A stretch of DNA of 14,873 nt from Pavlovales sp. CCMP2436 (GCA_026770615.1 MU631543.1:116498-131370); one strand, 5' to 3'; positions 5,811 through 13,261 are shown, numbered from the stretch's first letter. Made by a program: numbers and translations. The notes: generated from the sequence alone by a model not told the origin.

Positions 5811-8800
5811 ATGTTGCGCCGCGTCCTTCTCCTGTGCTTGACGGCCGCGTTCTGCGCGGCATCCACACCCGGGTGGCAGCCTGTCGACCACCTTCGTATC
5901 GATGGCATCGACGCGCACGGCCGCCGTCTCAACGCGACCTCCTCCTCCCTCGACGCGCTGCCGGACCAGCTGCAAGTTGTACGTCGCGCATACTCCAAGC
6001 TCACGCGCGCTCTGCCAGCCCTCTGACTCTCGGTTCTGACGGTCCCATTGTCGCCCGTGGCTGCAGGCTTCTCCTCACGCGGCAAGGGCTACACATTCGT
6101 CCTTTCGCGGGTGAGCGTCTTCACCCCGACCGCTGTCATCATCGTCAACTCGGCCGACACGCAGCTCGCGCCGGGGCCCCAGCGCAAGTACGCTCACGCG
6201 GAGCGGAGCGACAACGGCTGAGTTCGCGCTACGCTCCATGACGACGGCGCCGCGTCCATACTCATGTTCGACGCGACGTTGGCGCGCGGCAAAGGCCAGC
6301 TCTTCACGCTCGAGCAGGCGGTCTCTCTGCGCGCCTTGGGCGACGATATCGAGGAGGGCACCGAATCCAACGCGTACCTCCGGATGAACATGGAAGGCAA
6401 CGACGAGGTGGAAGACCCTCCGCCGGGGAACCGTCGACGCGCGCAGCAGCTACCGCTCGTGCGGATGAGCGGGTGCCCGGCGGCGCCAAACCTCGTCGAG
6501 ATGAAGCTCGGGATCGTCGCCAACTTCGCATTCCACCGAATCGTCTCGGGAACGCGCGCAAGACCGCGGCAAATGTTGCGCAGATCGTTCACAACACTAA
6601 CGCCATCTAACGCCATCTTCGAGGCGCAAATTGGCGTCATGTTCAAGCTCGACCGCCTCAACATCAACACGGACCTGACTCTCCCGTTCGCGCAGTCGGG
6701 CCCCAACTACAGGCAGCCGAATATCCGCGGGCGCGACATGTGCAAAGCGCCGATGCGCGACGGCAAGACTTACTCGAGCTCCGTGCACCTCTGGGACGGG
6801 CTAAGGCGGCCAACGACATCTAACATTTGCCGCTGTCTTGCACGCGTTCCCCGAGACGGTTCGGTGGAATCCGAAGTCGGCGACGATCCCGAGCTTCATC
6901 TCGACGAGGTTTTGCAAGTTGTCGAGGTCGTGGGAGTATAGGCTGCCCAACGGCAACCAGGGTGTGGCGGTCGCCTACTCGGACGGGCGGGCGTGCCCGG
7001 CGCAGGTATATCCCTTGACTGAGTGCCTGCCCTGCTGAGTGTCCTGCCGACCGCCCTGCCGACTATCTGCCAACTGAAACCTGATCATCTGCCTCCCCTC
7101 TCCCGCAGAGGGCGCCGTACGCAGCTTCTACAGCAATGACGAGCTACACTGGCGACACGGGTTTGAACCCGACGTGGCGTACGTTTGCCCACGAGAGTAA
7201 GCGTTCGCGGCGCGCTCGCGCAGCCACCTCGCCGCAGCTCATGCCCCCTCCCCTCCCCTCCAACAACAACCCGCACCCTCGTCGCACGCGCGCGCCTCCC
7301 GCCGCCATCGCCACTAGTGGGTCACCTTTTCGGAGCGCCACACACGGACTCGACAGAGGGCGGGCTCATGTCCACCAAGTACGCAGACATCGGGTTCTTT
7401 GTTGACAGCAAGATCTGCAGCACGCTCAATCGCGTCCTGCTCGGCCGCGCGGGCGACTCGACGCTTGACTGCGCTGTCGACGTCGGCGCGGTGTGCGGCA
7501 ACGGCGCGCGCGAGACGAACAAGCGCTGCGACGATGGCAATACGGCAAGCGGCGACGGCTGCGTCGTGGGCTGCAATGATAATCGTGGGTGGCGGTGCAC
7601 CGAGAACGGGCATGGCCGCCCAAGATGCGCGCTGACGTGCGGGAATGGGTTAGCGTTAACCCTATAACACGCGCCTAGGGTTAACCCTGAATCTAACCCT
7701 ACCCGTAGCCCTGACTCTAACCCCTACCAGACCATTCACGCACGCCTGACTCTGACTCTGACCCTGACCCTGAGCCTAGTCCCAGCCTTACTCTTGACCC
7801 CGACTTCAATCCTAACCCTGCGTAGGGTCGTCGACGCCGATTTGTTCGAGGAGTGCGATGAGGGCAGGGAAACGAAGTGGTGCCTAGAATGCAGGCGGCC
7901 TCCGGGCTGGGAGTGCAAACCCTTGGACCACCCATGGTGCGACTCCGATGCGCACTTCATGGCAGCCGGGCAGCGCTGCGATAAGACCGGCTTCTGCAAC
8001 AAGCTTGGCGTCTGCGAGCAGGCAAGCATGACGCCGCCAGACTTCTGCTAGACGTCGGGACGCGCCGGGCGGCAGGATTTACGCGACCGACACTTCGACG
8101 TGCATGAGCGACTTCTCCACTGCGCGAAATGCATGCCGTCCGCGCTCCGAGAAGACAACGGGCGGCTGCGGCTTTCCACGGTACGCCGACGTGGGCACAC
8201 GCGTCTCCTACCACCTCGGCGCGCGCTGCTTGTACACGCGGAGTGGCGCCGCGGCTGTCGAGTGCTACTGCGCCGTCGACCCCACCAACCGTGCGATGCC
8301 GGTGTGCACCACGGCAACGTGCGGCGACGACATTCGAGATGGCCTCGAGGAGTGCGACGACACCTCCAATTGCTGCGACCAGTCGACATGCACCCTCAAG
8401 CTGCACGCATAGTGCACGCCCGACGGCGAGAACGAGTGCTGCGACGCAGACACGTGCGCGTACAAACTGCCAACTGCAGGCTGCCAGAACGGCAAGGGCT
8501 TCTGCTCGATGGGCCAGTGGGCCACGAGCAGCCCGCTGTGCTAGTATGCGCTCGCTGCGCGCGTGCGCAGCTGCGCAGCGATCCCGTCGCAGCTCACGTC
8601 CTTCCCTCTTAACCTCTGCGCCCTCGTCGCACGCGACGAGCGCACCTCTTGCCGCCCTCGTCGCAGTGACTATCGCAACGACCTCGAACTCAACGTAGAC
8701 AGGTGCCCGCTCCTCGCAGGTCCCACGCTGGGCTGCATCGAGCGCTGCGCGTGGCAGAGCGTCGAGCATGGCTGTCACTCCGTGGCCGCCACGTACACGC

Positions 8801-9399
8801 TGCCCACAGGGCACGCGTGCGATCGCGGCGGCGGGGAGCTCGGCGTCTGCACGCCGCCGGCACAGCCCGGCGGCGACCAGGCGATGATCTGCGCCGAGAC
8901 GCCGTTCTATGTCCTCAATGGCGTGCAGCCACCATCTCTGCCGCCCGCGCCACCACCGCAGTCAACCACTCCTACTTCCACCACATCTCTCGACGAGCCG
9001 ACCAACGGCAACGTTGACGACCGGCTTGCGCCTGCTTCATCATCGGACGTCATCATTGGTGTGGTTGTCGGGCTTGGTGGCGGCTGCATCATATGCGGCG
9101 TGCTCGCCTTCGTCTACGCCAAGTACCGCCGCCGCTTCTCGAGCACGCAGACAAGGGTAAAGACTACGGCCGTTGTCGCACTTAAAACCACGCGGCTGCC
9201 GCTCTCCAAGTTCCTTCGCCGGAATGCCGCCGTGACGAGCGGAGACGCGGCCTGCATGCCCGTCACAGCTCTCCCGCCCCTGGCCATGGCAATTGCCCCT
9301 GTCAACCCTGCCGACGTCACCTTCGCTCAGGTACCGCCGCCCCGTGGTCCCCGCGTTGTCGCACGACTCGCACGACTGCCGACTTGGGTGTGGGAGTAG
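5811..9399 (+). CDS. ADAM-like transmembrane zinc metalloprotease with disintegrin and Cys-rich domains; introns present; probably degenerate
   Basis: This is predicted to cleave extracellular or membrane proteins at the cell surface. Domains in order: signal peptide MLRRVLLLCLTAAFCAAS at 5811; prodomain (about 6066-6480) with GYTFVLSRVSV and VRATLHDDG; catalytic domain from VEMKLGIVANFAFHR (6500) through FEAQIGVMFKLDRLNINT (6618); zinc motif HEMGHLFGAPH, assembled across an intron (7190-7350), with Met-turn GGLMS; DUF4215-type repeat CDDGNTASGDGC and a second, CGNGVVDADLFEECDEG, also across an intron; disintegrin-like GLEECDD..NCCDQSTCTLK (8340-8400) and CTPDGENECC; Cys-rich part; Pro/Thr stalk (8938-9000); transmembrane IIGVVVGLGGGCIICGVLAFVYA (9055-9117); then YRRRF and a basic tail to TAG at 9399. 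Defects: in-frame TGA at 6219-6221 and 6024-6026 (the latter perhaps in an unplaced intron), TAG at 8410-8412, a frame change near 8049-8075 and an inverted insertion at 6811-6912. Introns match GT...AG and restore conserved motifs, so it was a real gene. Family level: ADAM/reprolysin metzincin, closest in layout to ADAM10/17. Confidence 0.75.
6489..6577 (+). repeat. Left arm of an inverted repeat: start of the catalytic domain
   Basis: This coding stretch (NLVEMKLGIV...) is the reverse complement of 6822-6912 at about 93% by eye. Compared with the other arm it has lost one G in a GGG(G) run near 6548-6550, which shifts the frame. Confidence 0.85.
6598..6617 (+). repeat. 10-bp tandem duplication taacgccatc x2
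   Basis: Two perfect copies are adjacent (6598-6607, 6608-6617). Removing one would leave HNTNAI joined directly to FEAQIGV, which suits the catalytic domain, so one copy looks like a recent insertion. With the upstream one-base loss (about 6548-6550) the net change is +9, and the frame is restored. Confidence 0.8.
6811..6912 (-). repeat. Right arm of the inverted repeat: antisense paralogue fragment inserted in the protease gene
   Basis: Read on the minus strand it encodes NLVEMKLGIVADFGFHR and then SGNACKTAANV, the same catalytic-domain start as 6489-6577 but with an unbroken frame. It lies where the sense gene should encode the part between the VHLWDG and NGNQGVAVAYSDG segments, so it interrupts that region. 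The roughly 7% divergence between arms argues for an old event or a paralogue as donor, not a fresh assembly error. Confidence 0.8.
7006..7108 (+). other. Intron (103 bp) in the protease gene
   Basis: The donor is CGCAG|GTATAT and the acceptor is CTCTCCCGCAG|AG after a pyrimidine-rich tract. Splicing is phase 0 and joins SDGRACPAQ to RAPYAASTAMTSYTGD. The intron contains in-frame stops. Confidence 0.7.
7197..7317 (+). other. Intron (121 bp) that splits the zinc-binding motif
   Basis: The donor is CACGAGA|GTAAGC and the acceptor CCACTAG|TGGGTCAC, with a C-rich tract before it. The intron is phase 1. Removing it turns TFAHE + xGHLFGAPHT into a continuous HEMGHLFGAPH, an exact match to the metzincin pattern HExxHxxGxxH. 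That outcome is the best evidence that the intron is real. Confidence 0.85.
7649..7825 (+). other. Intron (177 bp) made largely of degenerate telomere-like repeats
   Basis: The donor is AATGG|GTTAGC and the acceptor CTGCGTAG|GGTC, phase 2. Splicing joins TCGN and GVVDADLFEECDEG into a complete CGNGxVDxxxxECDEG repeat. The interior holds many CTAACCCT, CCCTGA, CTGACC and CTGACTCTGACT units, a degenerate CCCTAA-like array that forms almost the whole intron. Confidence 0.8.
8544..8666 (+). other. Intron (123 bp) removing an apparent stop codon
   Basis: The donor is TGTGCTA|GTATGC and the acceptor CCCTCGTCGCAG|TGAC, phase 2. The apparent TAG at 8542-8544 straddles the donor; after splicing it becomes TAT, giving SSPLCYDYRNDLELNVDRC. 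The intron length is a multiple of three, so the flanking frames match. Confidence 0.7.
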
Positions 9400-9975
9400 C
9401 TCGCAGAGGCGATGCGGCTCGCATCGTTGCGCCGACGGTGTGCTCGCTCGTCTATAGAGGGCGATGCGGGCGGCTGGTCAGCTCATACCATGAGTGGGGC
9501 GCTTCACTTGAGGTCTGTCGTCTGTCCTACTGCTCGTTGCTGCGCCAGCGAGCAGACGAATTCTCGTCTGCTGTACTGCTGTACAGCTGTACAGCAACAC
9601 GCGCGTACTGTGTGCTGTGTTTGCAGTCTATACGCGTCAGGAATATACGAGTATCGGCGGCATATACACATATGGAGGGGATGGCCCTGGTCTGCGCCCG
9701 TGTGGCTTACATAATTACTTGACACTAGACTGGCTCAAGCACCAGAAACTGCGATGCTATGTTATGATGTCTTTTTTACCGCCTGGGGCGCAGTCTCTGC
9801 GTCGATGAATGCGCTGTATAACTATAGCTGCTCCCCGCCCAGTAACGCGTGCGTCTCATTAGAGGTACACACGCACTGCATATAGAGGGCTTCCCTTTGT
9901 CCCCGCTGCGCAAAACACTTAAGTCCAATCGCCCAGCTCCCGGGCACACCAGGCTAGCCAAGTATGGCATATACC
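9400..9975. other. Region downstream of the protease gene, no further gene seen
   Basis: Only short frames without protein-like composition occur here. The notable content is two adjacent inverted repeats at 9551-9596, described separately. The stretch ends where repeat copy E2 begins. Confidence 0.5.
9551..9596. other. Perfect hairpin followed by a perfect 20-bp palindrome
   Basis: AGCAGACGA/TCGTCTGCT (9551-9559 and 9564-9572) forms a 9-bp stem with an ATTC loop. Four bases later, TGCTGTACAGCTGTACAGCA (9577-9596) is its own reverse complement. They lie about 150 bases after the protease stop codon, so a 3'-UTR or RNA-processing role is possible. Neither is followed by a terminator-like T run. 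Confidence 0.7.
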
Positions 9976-9989
9976 TTTTTTTTAAAACA

Positions 9990-10266
9990 AAAACAGTAAA
10001 ATAATACTAAATTAAATACGCACAAAACATGGTGTTGTATTTCAACTTTTGAGAACCCGGCCGTCTACGCCGCGGGGACTCGGACCTCAGCCGCACCGCG
10101 CCCGGAGATGGTACCGCTGGGTTGTGGGCGGCCCTGATGCCTACAGGGGATTCTCCCTGAGCGCGCCGTGTCGCCTTTGAGACGCACAGGTGCGGCCGTC
10201 GCGCCTCCGTTGGCGTTCGCCTGAGGCGAGGGACGGATGAGTCGGGTCTTCTGAGGAGGAGGGCAG
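9990..10266 (+). mobile_element. Repeat E, copy E2 (partial, same orientation as E1)
   Basis: It aligns with E1 from about 1660 to 1915. Shared blocks are ATTAAATAC, AACTTTTGAG, CTACGCC.CGGGGACTCGG, GCGCGCCGTGTCGCCTTTGA, CAGGTGCGGCCGTCGCGCC and GGGTCTTC. The outer part of the inverted repeat is missing. At about 10266 it stops, and family B polymerase sequence begins on the minus strand. The E sequence that should follow reappears at 12884. Confidence 0.75.
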
Positions 10267-10268
10267 AA

Positions 10269-11420
10269 CGAGTTTCCAAACAGCTTCCAGTAGTTGCTCT
10301 CTCAATCGCTTTTTGACGCACGACGCAGGGCCAGCGTCTTCTCAATGAACGGACGCAAATATGGCGCCTGCTTGAAGCTCACAACCCGGTGGACCTTTAT
10401 GATTTTGCACCCAAGACTCGGCCACAGTTTGGCAAGGGTAACGTTGCACCTGTAGTTTAATTTGTTGCAAAGGGTTGGGGTTAGCTTTTTGGACGGACAT
10501 GTGCCGCGTAGCGCATCTTTCTGCTCCTTTGTCAGCCAGTCTCTTGGAATGATTGCGTGTGTTGGCATTGGTGGCAGCTCGTTGAATTCATCGTGTAAGT
10601 GGTGCGGAATCTCCCAGTCCGCTTCAATCTGGCAACCGATATCTGTCTGCCAACGATCGGGTTTGTCGATGTCCGGTGGTGTGCTGAGCAGACCTCCCCA
10701 TTTGCTGTCGGACGCGTCGAATGTGTCAATCTCAGCCTGTGTGTAGTCATGGTACCCACCGTAAGGCAGCTTGAGGTGCTGCACCGTTGCGTAGAGCCCC
10801 ACTGCATCTTGTTTCTCAAGGGCAATCGTTGGTTTGTCTTCATTGTACCCCTCGTTTCCCGGACGGTTATCTGCGAGGGCGTGCTGCTGCTTGCTCATTG
10901 CGATTCCCCCTACCTTTGATTCGTCGAAAAACTTGTACAGATCGGCCGTCTCGAGAAGCTCAATTCCATCCACGCCGGTGAGCTCCTTGGATTCGCGGAT
11001 CATTTTGAACGCAATCGATTTTGAAAGCGTCGGGAGGCCGAACGTGTGTACCAGATCGACCTTAAATGCCTTGTATGTTGTCTCGCGCAAGTCCTCCATG
11101 ATGTCCGTGAGGCCCGCGACGTCCACCGCCAAGTACAGATCGTGGAGTTCGCGGTAGGTGCGGATTTGCAGTTTCTCTTTCATTTCCTTGATGCGCTTCT
11201 CGGTCTCGTTTTTGCACGCCAGGTTTTTCGTTGCAAGATTGGCGGCGATCGACGAATCACTTGTCTGCACGTTGTCGTGGCTTGTTGTGACGTTGTACAC
11301 CTTACCGAGGGTTGTTTGGAAGTGAGCGGAGTTGATCTCTTCATCCAGGTTTTCAAACCAGTTGCTGATCGAATACCTGATCGACCGGTAGTGCCTTTTC
11401 ATTTGCATGCTTTTGCGCAA
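10269..11420 (-). pseudogene. Family B DNA polymerase (Polinton/Maverick-like), central part: Exo III to motif B
   Basis: Polymerases of this type replicate protein-primed linear elements (DNA_pol_B_2 family). Residues 91-105 of the 372-residue frame (ELHDLYLAVDVAGLT) hold Exo III, Y-x3-D, at about 11135-11121. A conserved stretch with FFDESKVGGIAMSKQ follows. Motif A is KQDAVGLYATV (Asp codon about 10808-10806), and then FKQAPYLRPFIEKT. An in-frame TGA (10302-10304) follows ASKSD, after which the same frame still reads ESNYWKLFGNS, the K-x3-NS half of motif B, ending at 10269. The other half of motif B lies 2.6 kb away at 12886. The first 20 or so residues overlap the previous frame and mark a frameshift near 11400. 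Confidence 0.75.
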
Positions 11421-11667
11421 TTTCGATGATTCTCCGCTTTGACTCGTTTGGACACTGCTTAATCAGCCCGTCGAGCGAACCCATCATGAAGTCCATCAAG
11501 TCTCGGATGCTGAAAAGACCGATGTTTAACGTTTTCAGTTTTTCGGAATTTTGCGGAATACCGCTGATGCGGATCTTGCGTGCTCGGTCCTCCTGGTCAC
11601 CTTCCTCGTGCTTTTCCTTGTTCTTTTCATCTTCGTCCATGAACAGGTTACCGGCGCAGTGCTTCAA
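11353..11667 (-). pseudogene. Family B DNA polymerase, fragment between Exo II and Exo III
   Basis: This frame continues the polymerase after a one-base shift near 11707-11716. Just before its first Met, the same frame reads SQEYDTHHV, the second half of Exo II (N-x2-x-Y-D). It then runs through a Lys/Glu-rich insertion (EDEKNKEKHEEGDQED) to LKTLNIGLFSIRDLMDFMMGSLDGLIK, a hallmark stretch of these enzymes (a strand with a conserved Asp, followed by an SL-L helix). It loses frame near 11400, where the central part takes over. The overlaps with its neighbours are about 20 and 70 bp, as expected from frameshifts, not separate genes. Confidence 0.65.
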
Positions 11668-12556
11668 CGCGAGCCAGACGTGGTGCGTGTCGTACTCCTG
11701 CGAGTTGTGGAAAAACCACGGTTATTTGCTTATCGTGACGCCTGTGTGTGTTGCACCGCATGCATGCCGCCCCCAAGTACTCCCCGGTCATGTGTGAGTG
11801 ATCGAGGTGCTTGTTTTTCCCGTGGAAGTTGTCGTTGTCTCCACGAAGGTAGCATTCTTTTGCTTGTGTGAAACTGTCCGGTCTCTCCCGCGTGAATTGC
11901 TGGCAAGCCGTAAATATTCTCCGGTACACTACATTTAATTCGATCAGCTTCTCCACAAAGTCCACGTGCGCGTCTTCCCCTAGGTACTGGTACACGTCGT
12001 CTGGGGATCCATCGGAGTGGACAATCACCATCCTGTACGACACCGCCTTTTGCGGCGATCCGGGTACTGCCGTTACCTCAAAGTCGGCGTACGCAACAAA
12101 CGAAGCTTTCGTGTCCAGGTTTTCCCAGGGTTTGTCCCTTAGTGTGCACGTCTGTTTGATGATTTTTTCGCGAACTTGCGGATCAGTAATCTGCATTGCA
12201 CGTTCGTATGGGGTCTGCTTGTCGTCCCACTGGTCCTTGTGGATCACCCGTGTTTGGTCGACTCCGTTGCAAACTTTGATGTGCGCCTTCATCTTCTCCA
12301 TCTGACTTGCCGAGTTCTCGTAAAAGTACGCGTGGCAGCATGTGCAAAAGGTGCGGTGGTCATCGTTGACGCAAAGTAGGGCGTCGAGGGATCCTGCGAG
12401 GACGTAGTGATTTTTGTAGAGCACCAGCATGATGTGTTTACGTTTGCGTTGCATTGACGCTGGGGCCACCCGGATGCTGATCACGTCGTTGCGATCCCCA
12501 AGACCAGCGATCAAACCACACGGGAGCAAGCAGCTGTTTCTTCTCCTCGTACTCAC
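11648..12556 (-). pseudogene. Family B DNA polymerase, N-terminal part: zinc finger, Exo I and endonuclease VII-like motif
   Basis: The true protein-like part starts near residue 24 (NDVISIRVAP). KHIMLVLYKNHYVLAGSLDALL is followed by a C2HC finger (FCTCCHAYF...H..VC, about residues 70-96), typical of the N-terminus of this polymerase group. Exo I is SFVAYADFEVTA (D158, E160; about 12085-12077). Residues 252-269 read DHSHMTGEYLGAACMRCN, the recombination-endonuclease-VII-like motif with a C-x2-C-N ending found in Polinton-type polymerases. The frame leaves homology at QITVVF near 11715, where a five-A run (plus strand) marks a one-base shift. The first 23 residues overlap the C-terminal fragment and are not polymerase sequence. 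Confidence 0.75.
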
Positions 12557-12886
12557 GCGCCGTCTTGCAGCTTACCGAGTAGCTGAAGCAATCCGTGTCC
12601 ATTGCGGTGAGCTTTATGTTCTTGTGCCCAAACGCCGGCTGTAGTACCTTGTACCAGAACGAGTACATGATCATCTTTGAGAAGTCGAGGATTGCGCAGC
12701 CCGACGGGATGGCCTTGTCAGCGAGCACGTTCTTCTGCTGCATGAACAGGCACGCAAAGTCTTCGGTGATCGGGAGGATGAGCTGGCACCGACCGGATTC
12801 GACGCGATGTTTAAAAATCTTGGGTCGCGATGTAAAGATAAGGCTGCTTCTCCCAAAGATACGCTCAATTAGCTTACCGTACACAC
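12438..12886 (-). pseudogene. Family B DNA polymerase, C-terminal part (motif B end, motif C), displaced upstream of the N-terminus
   Basis: The frame opens with VYGKLIERIFGR, the YGK half of motif B. It then reads SGCAILDFSKMIMYSFWYKVL and motif C, KLTAMDTDCFSY (DTD codons 12599-12591), where Cys replaces the usual Ser. Homology fades after EYEEKKQLL (near 12540), and the last 25 or so residues look out of frame. In an intact gene this part would follow the central part; here it lies 5' of the N-terminal part. A stop (TAA) lies a few codons upstream in frame, so it cannot be translated as part of a normal enzyme. Confidence 0.75.
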
Positions 12887-12908
12887 AGCTCGTTTATGAG
12901 GCGCACAA
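12884..12908 (+). repeat. Repeat E, small piece continuing copy E2 on the far side of the polymerase
   Basis: CACAGCTCGTTTATGAGGCG matches E1 CACGGCTCGCCTATGAGGCG (1917-1936) in the same orientation as E2. E2 breaks off at the homologous point (E1 about 1915), so E2 and this piece look like the two sides of one E copy interrupted by the polymerase segment. Confidence 0.55.
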
Positions 12909-12911
12909 TCA

Positions 12912-13013
12912 CTCACCGCCCCCCCTGAAGGCCCGATGACCAGGAAAAGCACCATGGAGCCCTCGCGCGCCTCATAGGCGAGCCGTGTGCCCTACTCCTC
13001 CGAAGACCCGCCT
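12912..13013 (-). mobile_element. Repeat E, copy E3 (partial, opposite orientation)
   Basis: The reverse complement aligns with E1 about 1895-1995. It shares GGGTCTTCGG, then GCACACGGCTCGCCTATGAG, GCGCGCGA.GGCT, TCGGGCCT.CAGGGG and GGTG.T.AC-like ends. With 12884-12908 it forms a small inverted pair (about 24-bp arms, about 52-bp spacer). Confidence 0.7.
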
Positions 13014-13066
13014 CGTCGTCGACGTAGATATCTACCGATTTTTAAAAAGGCGTTGAATCTCGGTGG

Positions 13067-13261
13067 TCAAGATGAGTCAGCGCGCACGATGTCTGCGTTT
13101 ACTCCATGGGCGTTTTTCGTATCTTTGCGGCGCAGCAAGCAGGTGGTGACAATGAGGAGGATGGAGAGGACGAGGAGACCACGTGCACCGCAATAAAAAT
13201 AGAATCCGTAACTTTTCTCAGCTTTCCCAGTGCCGACCGTGTTACGCCGCAGGAAGGATCC
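13067..13261 (-). CDS. C-terminal fragment of a putative single-pass membrane protein
   Basis: The end of a longer open frame reads KSYGFYFYCGARG, then the hydrophobic LLVLSILLIVTTCLL (about 13133-13183), RRKD and a short polar tail ending at 13067. This is the classic pattern of a C-terminal transmembrane anchor with positive residues on the cytoplasmic side. The frame stays open far upstream (to 14164), but there it is antisense to a more protein-like plus-strand ORF and is rich in Ser/Thr/Trp/Cys, so only the last 65 or so codons are supported. The protein family is unknown. It could belong to the Polinton-like element beside it, or to a host gene. Confidence 0.35.
   Translation of the reverse strand, partial: GSFLRRNTVGTGKAEKSYGFYFYCGARGLLVLSILLIVTTCLLRRKDTKNAHGVNADIVRADSS

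Noticed and set aside
5978..6066. An intron between the signal-peptide exon and the prodomain
   Set aside because: A donor (GTACGT) and acceptor (GGCTGCAG) exist, but joining them does not keep the frame of the prodomain. The frame is otherwise open with one TGA at 6024, so no border was called.
5564..6085. Minus-strand frame of 173 residues across the poly-T tract
   Set aside because: It joins the repeat linker, a Lys run from poly-A and antisense of the protease 5' exon. Only its last part, homologous to the Pro-rich linker, has meaning.
8129..8698. Plus-strand frame of 189 residues rich in Ala, Thr, Arg and Ser
   Set aside because: It is an out-of-frame shadow of the disintegrin-like exon.
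7957..8814. Minus-strand open frame of 285 residues
   Set aside because: It is antisense to the Cys-rich and disintegrin-like exons. Composition is Ala/Arg/Val-rich with no domain, as expected from GC-rich antisense DNA.
10462..11429. Plus-strand ORFs over the polymerase
   Set aside because: They are antisense to clear polymerase motifs on the minus strand.
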